A stretch of DNA of 45,593 nt from Hyphomonadaceae bacterium UBA1001 (GTDB lineage: Bacteria > Pseudomonadota > Alphaproteobacteria > Caulobacterales > Aquidulcibacteraceae), in the NCBI GenBank assembly GCA_002291875.1, contig DBAV01000021.1, positions 1 to 45,593 on the forward strand, in the 5' to 3' direction. Positions within the stretch are counted from its first letter, which is position 1, and each line of letters opens with the position of its first letter. Shown here piece by piece: positions 1-9,600 of the stretch. The translations under genes were made by a program, and so were the position numbers. The notes below the pieces were generated by a model, which had not been told where the DNA came from, did no database searches, and was given only the letters and a program-made list of their open reading frames with translations.

Positions 1-2
1 GG

Positions 3-46
3 GTCCCGGATGCGTCTTCGCTTCGCTCAGCCGTTCCGGGGTGACG
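3..46. repeat. Palindrome-like intergenic repeat
   Basis: A CCCGGA...TCCGGG inverted pair encloses a CTTCGCTTCG-rich centre and is followed by GGTGACGGG. It looks like the dispersed 'cccgga...tccggg(g)tgac' intergenic palindromes seen in many alphaproteobacterial genomes. That comparison rests on general recall, and no second copy was noticed in this window. The rest of 1-181 shows no gene; it contains a short TGTGTGTG run. Confidence 0.35.
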
Positions 47-181
47 GGTGTGTGTGTCTCAGGTCGCAGCCAGGAGGCTGTTGCCCGGGCCCGGCACAGC
101 CGGGGCCCAGATCCATCCCCTGACGTCGAGTTTCGACCGGACCGTATCGCCTGAACGGCAGATCGGCTGCCGCCTCGCGAT

Positions 182-355
182 TTACGAGACGCGGCCGCGC
201 AATTGCTCGATCTCTTCCTTGAGGCGCAGCTTGCGCCTCTTGAGGGCGGCGATCTCATGAGGGTCGGCGGCGGGGCTTCGCTCGGTCTGTCGGATCACCG
301 CGTCGAGATCGCGATGGCGCTGGTCCAATTCACGAATACGCGCTTCCACAGCCAT
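182..355 (-). CDS. DUF465 (YdcH-like) small coiled-coil protein
   Basis: This is a 57-residue protein beginning MAVEARIREL. A charged helix carries LDQRHRDLDAVI, then a short spacer, then IAALKRRKLRLKEEIEQL, which is the two-helix pattern of DUF465/YdcH proteins. The family is widespread in Proteobacteria and has no settled function; a helical hairpin is expected. The ATG at 355 was chosen because AAGGAG lies about nine bases upstream and because the family motif starts directly after it; an upstream in-frame ATG would add a non-conserved leader. It is transcribed away from chpT, leaving 228 bp (356-583) for divergent promoters in which no recognisable site was found. Confidence 0.8.
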   Translation of the reverse strand: MAVEARIRELDQRHRDLDAVIRQTERSPAADPHEIAALKRRKLRLKEEIEQLRGRVS

Positions 356-583
356 AGAGCCGCTCCTTGCCGGTTGCGCGGGCCCCATGCCCGCTCCACG
401 AGTGAACACCCATGTCGGGGTTCATGTCGCTTCACATTGTGTTTCAGCTGCCATCCGCGACGTGGTGCAGCGTCGCATGCCTGCAGTGTGGGCAGACCGA
501 TTGCCGCATGATCGACAAAGCGGCCGAAACACGCCAAGAGCGGGATCACGTTCCGAGGGTCCGCGTCGAGGGGAAAACGCGCA

Positions 584-1207
584 ATGCTCACCGGCACACA
601 GATGGCGGCCCTGCTGGCGTCCAAGGTCTGTCATGACCTGGGCAATTCGATCGGTTCGATCACCAACTGTATCGACAGCCTGGATGACGCCACCCAGGCC
701 GACCAGCACGCGCTCTATCAGGAGATGCTGCGCAGCAATTCGCGCGCGGCGTGGATCAAGATGCGCTTCCTGCGGCTGGCGACGGGCTCTGCCATGATGG
801 GCAATGTCGACTGCGACATGTCCGAGGCCCGCACCGAGATCGAGGACATGTTCACCCTGTTCCAGCCGGAACTGGTCTGGCGGGTGGACGGTATCCGCGG
901 ACCCCGCGACGGCCTGCGCGCCGCGATGAACCTGCTCTACATCATGGGCGAGGCCATGCCGCGCGGCGGCACGGTCACATTCTCGGCCACAGCGTCACCC
1001 TTTGGATTTACGGTGGCGTGCGAAGGGCCGCGAATCTTCGTCAAACCGCACTTTCACAGCGGATTCAGGCTGGAGACACCGGCTGAGGGGATGGAATCGC
1101 ACCTTTTCCACCCCTATTACGCTGCAGCGCTGGCCCGCGACGCCGGTCTTGCCCTGACCACGCGTGAGGCCGAGAACCGGTTCGACATCGTGGCGACCCG
1201 CCCCTGA
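584..1207 (+). CDS. chpT: ChpT-family histidine phosphotransferase
   Basis: This 207-residue protein carries the ChpT signature near its N-terminus, LLASKVCHDLGNSIGSI, where the His of CHDL is the expected phospho-acceptor. A long helix follows, and the C-terminal half resembles a degenerate histidine-kinase ATPase fold. In Caulobacter and relatives ChpT relays phosphate from the hybrid kinase CckA to CtrA and CpdR, controlling the cell cycle and replication initiation. The start is preceded by a GAGGGG stretch. Neither cckA nor ctrA is in the window; the response regulator at the right end is a different OmpR-type protein. An 82-bp gap separates chpT from tsaE. The relay role is inferred from the family, and is notable beside a CtrA-like site in the candidate origin. 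Confidence 0.88.
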   Translation: MLTGTQMAALLASKVCHDLGNSIGSITNCIDSLDDATQADQHALYQEMLRSNSRAAWIKMRFLRLATGSAMMGNVDCDMSEARTEIEDMFTLFQPELVWRVDGIRGPRDGLRAAMNLLYIMGEAMPRGGTVTFSATASPFGFTVACEGPRIFVKPHFHSGFRLETPAEGMESHLFHPYYAAALARDAGLALTTREAENRFDIVATRP

Positions 1208-1289
1208 ACCGGCGGATGCCAGGCCGGGCGCAGCCCCGCACGCAGGCCGGTCATGGACCACGCTGCGGTCAGCCGCTAGCGATCGAAGC

Positions 1290-1760
1290 ATGAAAACCGG
1301 CGCTCCTTCCCCGGTCCTGCTTTTGCCCGATGCCGCGCACACGGTGGCGCTGGGTGCGGCCATCGGCGCATACTTCAAGGTCGGTGACCTGATCTGCCTG
1401 GGCGGACCGCTGGGTGCAGGAAAAACCACGCTGGCGCGCGGGGTGATCGCGGCCTGGACCGGACGCGAGGAAGACGTGCCCAGCCCGACCTTCAGCCTGG
1501 TGCAGACCTATGAAGGCGAACGTGGCCAGTTGTGGCACTGTGATCTCTATCGGCTGGACGGCCCCGGCGAGACCCTGGAACTGGGTCTTGATGATGCCTG
1601 GACCCAGGCTGCCACCCTGATCGAATGGCCCGATCGGCTTGGGCCATTCCTTCCCGGGCGACGGCTGGACGTCATCCTGGCACCGCTGTCCGGCGGCCGC
1701 AGTGTCACCTTCAGCGCCCATGGCGGGCACCCGGGACCGCAGGAGTGGGGACTGACGTGA
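1290..1760 (+). CDS. tsaE: tRNA threonylcarbamoyladenosine biosynthesis ATPase TsaE
   Basis: This is a 156-residue P-loop ATPase. The Walker A motif GGPLGAGKTT lies at about residues 38-47, followed by PSPTFSLVQTYE and HCDLYRLD, all hallmarks of TsaE (YjeE). TsaE works with TsaB and TsaD to attach threonylcarbamoyl to A37 of tRNAs that read ANN codons. The ATG at 1290 was chosen because the family begins only a few residues before the first strand; a longer frame upstream has no family similarity. Its stop overlaps the GTG start of amgK by four bases (GTGA), so translational coupling is likely. Confidence 0.93.
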   Translation: MKTGAPSPVLLLPDAAHTVALGAAIGAYFKVGDLICLGGPLGAGKTTLARGVIAAWTGREEDVPSPTFSLVQTYEGERGQLWHCDLYRLDGPGETLELGLDDAWTQAATLIEWPDRLGPFLPGRRLDVILAPLSGGRSVTFSAHGGHPGPQEWGLT

Positions 1761-2872
1761 CAACGACCGACACCACCCATATGCGCGACACCGTGCGCGC
1801 CCGCCTGATCGCCCAAGCGGGGTTCCAGGGTGCCACCGAGCATCCCTTGCCCGGTGACGCCAGCACCCGTCGCTATATCCGCCTGCGTCGCCCGGACGGC
1901 GCAACGGCCATGCTGATGGACGCCCCGCCCAGCGCCGAGAGCGCACCGTGCGACCCCTCGTGGGACCGCGACCGCCGCATTGCCGAAGGATACAATGCCC
2001 AGGCCCGGCTGGCGGCTTCGCGGGTCGAGGCCTTTGTGGGGTTTGCGCGTCACCTCAATGCCGCCGGCCTGTCGGCGCCGCGGGTGATGAGCTGGGATCG
2101 TCCGGCGGGCCTTGCCGTGCTCGAAGACCTTGGTGACGCGGTCTATGCCGACGTTCTGGCCGACGGCGCGCCCGAGGCAGACCTCTATGCGACAGCGATC
2201 GCGGCGCTGGCGTCCTTGCACCGCCACGCGGCGCCGCCGGAACTCGAGCACGAAGGCGGGGCCTGGCCGCTGCTGGGTTATGACCGCACCGCGCTGCACG
2301 CCGAAGTGGCGCTGATGACCGACTGGTTCGGGGCGCGGCTGCTGGGCCGCGAGGTCGGCGACAGCGCCCGGGCTGATTTCCATGCGGCATGGGATGCGGC
2401 GTTCGACCGCCTGGATGGCGAAGAGCCCGTGATGGTGCTGCGCGATTATCACGCCCAGAACCTGATCTGGCTGCCCGATCGCGCGGGCGCCGCACGCACC
2501 GGACTGCTGGATTTTCAGGACGGCCTGGCGGGTCACCGAGCGTATGACCTCGTGTCACTGCTCGAGGATGCCCGCCGCGACGTTGCGCCTGCCCTGGCCA
2601 CCGACATGATCGCTGTTTACGAGGCCGAGGCCGGCATTGCCGACAGCGCGCGGTTCCGAGCCGCCTATGCGGTCCTGGGCGCCCAGCGCAATGCCAAGAT
2701 CGTCGGCATCTTCGCGCGGCTGGCGATCCGGGACGGCAAGCAACGGTATCTGGCCCTGCTGCCACGGGTGACCGGCCTGCTGCGGCGCAACCTCCTGCAT
2801 CCCGCCCTCGGCGCGGTGTCGGCCTGGGTGGCACGGCATCTGCCGGTCGACAGCTGGGAATCCGGGCAGTGA
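1757..2872 (+). CDS. amgK: Anomeric N-acetylmuramate/N-acetylglucosamine kinase AmgK
   Basis: This is a 371-residue aminoglycoside-phosphotransferase-fold kinase. The N-terminal nucleotide loop reads PLPGDASTRRYIRL, the catalytic loop LRDYHAQNLIWL, and the metal-binding motif LLDFQDGLAGHRAYDL. AmgK phosphorylates the anomeric hydroxyl of MurNAc and GlcNAc in cell-wall recycling, giving the substrate of MurU, which is encoded immediately downstream. That pairing makes the specific assignment strong. The chosen start is the GTG overlapping the tsaE stop, with AGGAG about eleven bases upstream; an in-frame ATG at 1781 is an alternative. Its stop overlaps the murU GTG. Confidence 0.87.
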   Translation: MTTTDTTHMRDTVRARLIAQAGFQGATEHPLPGDASTRRYIRLRRPDGATAMLMDAPPSAESAPCDPSWDRDRRIAEGYNAQARLAASRVEAFVGFARHLNAAGLSAPRVMSWDRPAGLAVLEDLGDAVYADVLADGAPEADLYATAIAALASLHRHAAPPELEHEGGAWPLLGYDRTALHAEVALMTDWFGARLLGREVGDSARADFHAAWDAAFDRLDGEEPVMVLRDYHAQNLIWLPDRAGAARTGLLDFQDGLAGHRAYDLVSLLEDARRDVAPALATDMIAVYEAEAGIADSARFRAAYAVLGAQRNAKIVGIFARLAIRDGKQRYLALLPRVTGLLRRNLLHPALGAVSAWVARHLPVDSWESGQ

Positions 2873-3603
2873 GCGCCCTGCCGAAGGCCGCCATGGTGCT
2901 GGCCGCCGGACTGGGCACGCGGATGCGCCCGCTGACCTTCAGCGTCCCCAAACCGCTGGTTCAGGTGGGAGGGCGCGCCCTTGTGGACCACATGCTTGAC
3001 CGGCTGGCCTCAATGGACCTAGATACTGTGGTCATCAATGTGCATTGGCTGGCCGACCAGCTGGAGGCCCATGTCCGCAATCGCGCCCAGCAGGCCGGCA
3101 TGCCCCGCCTTGTCATCTCGGACGAGCGCGCACGGCTCATGGAGACGGGCGGTGCACTGGTTCAGGCCCGTGGTCTCCTGGGCGATGACCCGATCTTCGT
3201 GTGCAATACCGACCAGACCTGGACCGACCCGGGTGCCTTCCAGCGCCTGGCCGGCGGGTTCGATTCCGCGCGCCACGACGCGGTGCTTCTGCTGGCGCGG
3301 CGCGAGCACGCGCGCGGTTATGCCGGCCGGGGTGATTTCCACCTCGCCGCCGACGGCACCCTCCAGCGCCGCGGCAGTCACCCCAACGATCGCGCCGACT
3401 TCGTCTATGCTGGCGCGCAAATCCTGGATCCGCGCCTGCTGGACGGGTTTGCGTGCGAGCCGTTCAGCGTCAACAAGGCCTGGGACATCGCGCTGGCGCG
3501 GGGCAGGCTCTGCGGGGTGGAGCTGGAAGGCCCATGGCTGCATGTCGGTGACCCCGAGGCGCTGGACGACGCCAACCGCTTTCTGGCGGGCATTGCCGCC
3601 TGA
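2869..3603 (+). CDS. murU: N-acetylmuramate alpha-1-phosphate uridylyltransferase MurU
   Basis: This is a 244-residue sugar-nucleotidyltransferase. The N-terminus carries the nucleotide-binding signature AAGLGTRMRPLT followed by VPKPLVQVGG, and CNTDQTW sits at the expected metal-binding position. MurU converts MurNAc-1-phosphate to UDP-MurNAc, allowing recycled muramic acid to bypass de novo UDP-MurNAc synthesis. The start is a GTG overlapping the last bases of amgK (GTGA), implying coupled translation of the kinase and uridylyltransferase. A general mannose-1-phosphate guanylyltransferase is the alternative by fold, but the amgK partner argues against it. Confidence 0.88.
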   Translation: MSALPKAAMVLAAGLGTRMRPLTFSVPKPLVQVGGRALVDHMLDRLASMDLDTVVINVHWLADQLEAHVRNRAQQAGMPRLVISDERARLMETGGALVQARGLLGDDPIFVCNTDQTWTDPGAFQRLAGGFDSARHDAVLLLARREHARGYAGRGDFHLAADGTLQRRGSHPNDRADFVYAGAQILDPRLLDGFACEPFSVNKAWDIALARGRLCGVELEGPWLHVGDPEALDDANRFLAGIAA

Positions 3604-3626
3604 CGGCGCGGTTGGGAGCGCTTGAT

Positions 3627-6600
3627 ATGGGCCTCTTCGACCAATCGGCGCAGAAGGTCTTTTCCATCCCCGCCGGCGCGCCCTTTCTGGATGTGCTGGC
3701 GCGAGAGCTGGTCAGGGGCCTGGAAGACGACCCTTTCGCCCTGATCGACACCGAGGTGTGGGTGCCGGGCCGCCGCGCGGGCCGGGCGCTGGGCGAGGCG
3801 ATCGGCCGTGCCCTGGGCACCGAGGCCGCCCTCCTGCCAGCAATCCGGGCGCTGGGCGACCTGGATGAGCCGGGGGTGCTGGTCGGGATGGAGGGCGCGC
3901 TGGACGTTGCGCCCGCCATCGGCAATTTGCAGCGACGTTTCCTCCTGGTCACACTGATCCGGCAGCTGGACTCGGCGTCGGGGCGGCCGGAACGCGGCCT
4001 GCCGTCCGCCATCGCCGCAGCCGACGCGCTGGCCCGCCTGCTGGACGAGTCGGGGCGTCATGGCGGTATCGACTGGTCCACGCTGGATCGTGCCATGGAG
4101 GAGGACCAGGTCGCCGAGCACTTCGCGGTCAGCCAGCGTTTCCTCGGCATTCTGGGCCCGGCGTGGCGGACGATCCTCGACGACCTCGGGGTATGCGACA
4201 CCGGTGACCGGCTGCACAGGCTGGTCGAGGCCACCGCCGCGCGTGTGCGGACGGCGACCAACCGCATCGTCATCGCCGGCTCGACCGGGGCGGATGTCGA
4301 GACCCGGGTGCTGATGCGCGCGGTGCTCGAGGCGCCGAACGGGCGGCTGGTGTTCCAGGGTGTCGAGGCGGCGATGGCCGAGGCCACGCGCAGCGCCCTG
4401 GCGCCCTCGCACCCGCAGTATGTCCTGTCCTCCACGCTGCGCGACCTCAAGATCGCGCACGCGCAGGTGCAGACGCTGGGAAATGCCGCGGAAGCAGAGG
4501 CGCGCACGCGCCTGCTGGCGCTGGCGCTGGCCCCGCCGGAAGACACTTCGGACTGGGTGGCCAAAGCGCCTCAGATCGCCACCGACGAGGCTGCGAACGG
4601 CCTGACGATCCTGGCGACCGATACACCTGACGAAGAAGCCCGTGTAATCGCGCTGATGCTGCGCGAGACGCTGGAAACCCCGGATCGTACGGCTGCCCTG
4701 GTGACCCCCGACGAGGGTCTGGCGTTCCGGGTGTCGGCGGTCCTGCGCCGATGGGGAATCGCCGCACCGCCCTCGGCGGGGCGTCGGCTGGCTGAAACGC
4801 CGCCTGCAACCTTGCTGCGCCTGCTTGCGGCCATTGCCGCCGCCCCGGCAGACCCGGTCCCGCTCGCCGCGCTGCTGCAGCATCCACTCGCCAGCCTGGG
4901 GCATAACCCGGCCTCCGCCCAGAAGATGCACGTCACCACGGTCCGCGTGCTGCGCGAGCATGACCCGGTGCCGCGCGCCCTGCATGCCCGGATCGCGGTG
5001 CTGACCGACAAACACGTACGGTCGGAACACCCACGCACGCAGTCTGCCCTGCAGGTTGCGGTGACAATCCTTTCAAGGGTCAGCCAGGCCCTGGGGCAAG
5101 GCCAGGGCGAAGCGCGCGATCTGCTGGCAGATGAACCGGCGAATGCCGCGCAATGGGGCGCGCGTCTGAGGGCATCCTTCCTTGCTTTTATCGCTGGCGG
5201 CGATTCGCGCGGGTGGACGCGCATGGAGGAAGAGGCCATCGCAGGGGCGCTGGACCTGCTGGCGGCCGAGGGCGCCACGAGCGAGCCCCTTGCGCCGGCC
5301 GACCTGCCGGGATTGGTGGATGCACTGCTCGAGCGCCGGGTGCGCCTGGGCGAGGATCACCCGCGCCTGGCCATCTGGAGCCCGCTGGAGGCGCGGCTGC
5401 AGACCCACGACCTGATGATCCTGGGGGGCCTGACCGAGGACACCTGGCCCGAGGCGGCGCGGCGTGAACCCGTGCTGTCGCGGCGCATGCGGGCGCGCCT
5501 TGGCCTGACATCGCCCGACCAGGATCGCGGCCTCGCCGCGCACGACTTCTTCCAGTTCGCCAGCCTGCCACGGGTGGTCCTGACCTGGTGCCGGCGCTGC
5601 AAGGGTCGGCCTGCGGTGATGTCGGGATGGCTGCGCCGCATCGAGACGCTGGCGACCGCAATCGAACGCGACGACCTGTTCCGGCCTGCGCCCGACGCCG
5701 ATCCGCTCGCCCTCGCGCGCCGCCTGGACCGTCCGCCAGGACCGCCGCGCCCTGAACGTGCACCCGCGCCCAAGCCGCCCGTCGAGCAGCGGCCGAGGCG
5801 GTTTTCGGCCAGCCGGGTATCGACCCTGATCCGCGACCCGTTCTCGATTTATGCGCGCGACATCCTGCGCATTCCGTCGGTCGGCTCGTTCCTGCGACAG
5901 CCGGATGTGCGCGAAACCGGCACCGCCGTTCATAGCGCCCTCGAGGACTGGACCCACGCGGGCAATTTCGATGCCCTCGACGATCTGGAACACAGGATTG
6001 CCGGGCAGTTGGCCAGCCTTGGTTTCCCCCCGATGGACGTGAGCGAGCGCTTGTCGCGCATGCGCCCGGCGCTGGTCACCATCGCTGCCCGGATGCGCGA
6101 TGATGCCCGCGAAGGCTGGACGTTCGAGACCGAAAAGTCGTTCGAGCGCAAGATCGTGGTCGAGGGGGTCGAATTCACCCTGAGCGGCGTCGCGGACCGC
6201 GTGGACACTTTCGGTGGCCAGTTCCGGATCTGGGACTACAAATCGGGCACACCACCCACCTCCAATGAAGTGATTTCGGGGCTGGAGCCCCAGCTGCCGA
6301 TCCTGGGCTGGCTGCAGCGTCAGCAGATGGGCGGCACCGCCCCGTGCGCGGTAATCGGGTATGTGCATGTGGGCAAGCCGGGCAGGAACAAGGACACCAT
6401 CCAGCCGGTGAGGCGCAAGGGCGACAAGAACCAGTCGGCAGTGGACGGGCCCGAGCTGCTCGACCGGATCGAGCAGGACCTGATGAAGGTGCTGGCGGCC
6501 TATCTGGACCCCAACCAGCCCTATCTGTCCAAGCCGCGGGCCAAATTTGCCAACAAATACGGCGATTACGACCATCTGGCGCGACGCGGTGAGTGGGCGG

Positions 6601-6641
6601 CGGGCGTCAGCGAGGACGATGACGGGGGCGGTGGGGAATGA
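3627..6641 (+). CDS. addB: Double-strand break repair protein AddB
   Basis: This is a 1004-residue protein of the alphaproteobacterial AddB type. The N-terminal half resembles an inactivated UvrD-like helicase. The C-terminal region has a PD-(D/E)XK (RecB-like) nuclease core, with ETGTAVHSALEDW upstream and the catalytic IWDYKSG at about residues 870-876. AddAB resects double-strand ends up to recombination hotspots before RecA loading. The ATG at 3627, with GAG in the upstream bases, was preferred to a TTG at 3612. The gene begins 23 bases after murU and ends in a four-base ATGA overlap with addA, the usual addBA arrangement. Confidence 0.93.
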   Translation: MGLFDQSAQKVFSIPAGAPFLDVLARELVRGLEDDPFALIDTEVWVPGRRAGRALGEAIGRALGTEAALLPAIRALGDLDEPGVLVGMEGALDVAPAIGNLQRRFLLVTLIRQLDSASGRPERGLPSAIAAADALARLLDESGRHGGIDWSTLDRAMEEDQVAEHFAVSQRFLGILGPAWRTILDDLGVCDTGDRLHRLVEATAARVRTATNRIVIAGSTGADVETRVLMRAVLEAPNGRLVFQGVEAAMAEATRSALAPSHPQYVLSSTLRDLKIAHAQVQTLGNAAEAEARTRLLALALAPPEDTSDWVAKAPQIATDEAANGLTILATDTPDEEARVIALMLRETLETPDRTAALVTPDEGLAFRVSAVLRRWGIAAPPSAGRRLAETPPATLLRLLAAIAAAPADPVPLAALLQHPLASLGHNPASAQKMHVTTVRVLREHDPVPRALHARIAVLTDKHVRSEHPRTQSALQVAVTILSRVSQALGQGQGEARDLLADEPANAAQWGARLRASFLAFIAGGDSRGWTRMEEEAIAGALDLLAAEGATSEPLAPADLPGLVDALLERRVRLGEDHPRLAIWSPLEARLQTHDLMILGGLTEDTWPEAARREPVLSRRMRARLGLTSPDQDRGLAAHDFFQFASLPRVVLTWCRRCKGRPAVMSGWLRRIETLATAIERDDLFRPAPDADPLALARRLDRPPGPPRPERAPAPKPPVEQRPRRFSASRVSTLIRDPFSIYARDILRIPSVGSFLRQPDVRETGTAVHSALEDWTHAGNFDALDDLEHRIAGQLASLGFPPMDVSERLSRMRPALVTIAARMRDDAREGWTFETEKSFERKIVVEGVEFTLSGVADRVDTFGGQFRIWDYKSGTPPTSNEVISGLEPQLPILGWLQRQQMGGTAPCAVIGYVHVGKPGRNKDTIQPVRRKGDKNQSAVDGPELLDRIEQDLMKVLAAYLDPNQPYLSKPRAKFANKYGDYDHLARRGEWAAGVSEDDDGGGGE

Positions 6642-9600
6642 GCGCGACCGATCCAACCCGTTCGTTCTGGGTCGAGGCGAATGCCGGCTCGGGCAAAACC
6701 ACCACGCTGACCCGGCGGGTGGCGCGTCTGCTGCTGTCCGGTGCGGACCCGGGCCATGTGTTGTGCGTGACCTTCACCAAGACCGCTGCGGCCGAAATGC
6801 AGGACCGCCTGTTCGACACCCTGGGCAAGTGGTCCGTCATGCCCGACGCGAAGCTGCGAGAGGAGCTCGAGAAGATCGGCGAGACCCCGGGCGAAGACCT
6901 TTCCATGCCGCGCCGTCTGTTCGCGCGGGCGCTGGAAACGCCGGGCGGCCTGCGCATCCAGACCATTCACGCCTTCTGCACCGACCTGCTCAAGCGGTTT
7001 CCGTTCGAGGCAGACGTCTCGCCGGGCTTCGAAACACTGGAAGACGTGGCCCATGCCGCGCTGATCGAGCGCGAATGGGCAGCCTTTCGCGAACGCCTTG
7101 CGCCCGAGGAAACATGCGCGCAGGCCCTGACCGACCTCGCATTCCAGCTGTCGCCGGAGGGCTTTGACAAACTGCCCGCGCTGCTGGTGCGCAACCACGC
7201 CGATGCGCTGAGCTGGCTCGCGCAGAGAGCAGGGGGCTGCCGCGAGACTGCGCGCCGACAGATATTCGAGACGCGGGGGCTGACCGAGGACGATTGCGAA
7301 CAGGTACTGATGCGGCGCATCGAGGAAAGCGCACTGCGGAGCAGGCTGGCGACATGGTGCACGCTGCTGACCGTCGCGAAACGCAGCAAAGTCGAACCCC
7401 TCATACACCTTGGCGACGCAGACACCGTCATCGAGCTCTTCGATGAGATCACAAGCGAATGGAAGAAGGTCGACGCCCTGCCGCGCCTTCCGTTGACGAA
7501 ACGGGCGCAAAAGAACCCTGGTGACGCCTGGGGTGGCCCGGAAAAATATCACCGCGTTCTGGACGAGCTGACCGAGCATGTCCGCTGGCTGCTGTCCCTG
7601 CGTGCCGCGGGGCGCAGCGCGGGACTGCTGGCGCTGACGCTCGACTGGGGCGCACACTGGGCCGAGGCGCTGCGGTCGCGCGGCGCGTTGGGGTTCGACG
7701 ACCTGGTACGCCAGGCGCGCGACGTGCTCTCGCGCGACGGCGGGGTGAACTGGGTCAACTACAAGCTGGACCAGACCATCCGACACATCCTGGTCGACGA
7801 GGCCCAGGACACCAGCCCGGCGCAATGGGCCGTGCTGCGGCCCCTTCTGGACGAGATCACCGCCGGGGCGGGGGCCGAGTATGACCGGCTGGACAACGCC
7901 CAGCGCACCGCATTCGTGGTGGGCGACCCCAAGCAGTCGATCTTTTCTTTCCAGGGCGCGGACATTGACGAGTTCAAGGCCCAACGCGGCAAGAGCGCCC
8001 TGCTCGAGGACTTCGCCCTGACCGAGAGCTTCCGCTCGGTCCCCGAAATCCTGGAGCTGGCAGACCGCGTGTGCGGCGCCACGGGGGACGACGCCTTCCG
8101 CGACGTGCGCCACGTCTCCAACCGTGCCGGCAAGGCCCATGCCGGATGCGCCGAACTGTGGTCGCTGTTCCTGCCCGACGACAAGGGCGACGCACCCGAG
8201 CCGTGGGACGCGCCGCGCGACACCGTTCCAGAGACCCATCCCGCCATGCGCCTGGCACGCGTGATCGCGGCGGAAATCCGGAACTGGATCGAGCAGGGTG
8301 AGCGGGTGTACGACCGCACCGCGCACGCGCTGCGCCCGATGCGCTGGGGCGATGTGCTGATCCTCGTGCGCAAGCGGCGCGACGTTTACAATGCGATCAA
8401 CCGCGCCTTGCTGGAGGCCGGAATTCCCACCGGGGGCGCCGACCTCATCAAGCTGAAGGACGCGGTGGTGGTGCGCGACCTGTGCGCGGCGCTGCGCATC
8501 ACCGTCTGTCCCGACGATTGCCTGGCCTTGGCAGAGCTGTTGCGCAGCCCGCTGCTGGGATGGACCAGCGAGCAGCTGGAGGCGCTGTGCCTTGCGCGAC
8601 AACACGTCGCCCACAGCCGCCGCCTGTTCGAGCAGCTGGAGGCCGAGGCCAGCCATGCTGACGCGCCGGCCCATGTGCGCGAGGCGCACGAATTCCTGAC
8701 CCACCTGCGCGCCGCCTGGTCGCTGGGGGACGTCGCGGAGGTGGTGTCGGCGGCGCTCGAGCACCTGTTCGAAGAGCCCGACGGCCAGCGTGTGTCGGGT
8801 CGTCGTCGCTTTGCAGCGCGGCTGGGCACGACGATGACCGAGCCGCTGGAAGAGTTCCTGACGCTGGCGCACGGTTTCGCAGCGCGCGCCTGCACGGGCA
8901 TCGAAGGCTTTCTCGACGAAATCCTGACCTCGGACATCGACGTCAAGCGCGAACCCGGCCATGGCGATGGCGGCGTGCGCGTGATGACGGTGCACGGGGC
9001 CAAGGGACTCGAGGCACCAGTGGTCATCCTGCCCGACACCGTCTCGAAGCCCAAGAGCACGCTCGACTGCCTCCAGCTCTGCCCCGAGAAGGGTCCGTGC
9101 TGGATGCCAGCCTCGCAGGGTGAGGATGACGACGTGGCGGGCGTGCTGCGGGAAAGGGCAATTGGCGCCATCACGCGCGAGGAGCTGCGGATGCTCTATG
9201 TGGCGCTGACGCGCCCGCGCGACCGCATAGTCATCTGTGGGGCCAAGAACAACACTAAGCAAACGCCCCCGGAATGCTTTTATGAACGGGTGCGCCCGCC
9301 CTTCGAGGCCTGGGCCGCAGACACGGGCATCGCCTCTGTCGAAACGCATATCGATATCGGACGGACGCAGCCGGAAACGGTTTCGGTTTGGCGGATCGGA
9401 ACACTGCATGGTTCGGGCGCCGCAGAGGGCCCCACGGCCGCACTCGAGGCGTCGGCCCTGCCGGCCTGGGTGACCGAACGCCCGAACGAAACCGCCGCCG
9501 AACGAAGGGGCTTTGCGGCAGGGGGGGGGCGCGGCGCCGCGCTGACACGCCTTGCCGGGGTGTATGATGCCGCCTCGGCGTTTGCCGAGGAGCGACGCTC

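Noticed and set aside
3405..5030. Long minus-strand frame antisense to murU and addB
   Set aside because: Composition is that of a complementary shadow, and both plus-strand genes have full motifs.
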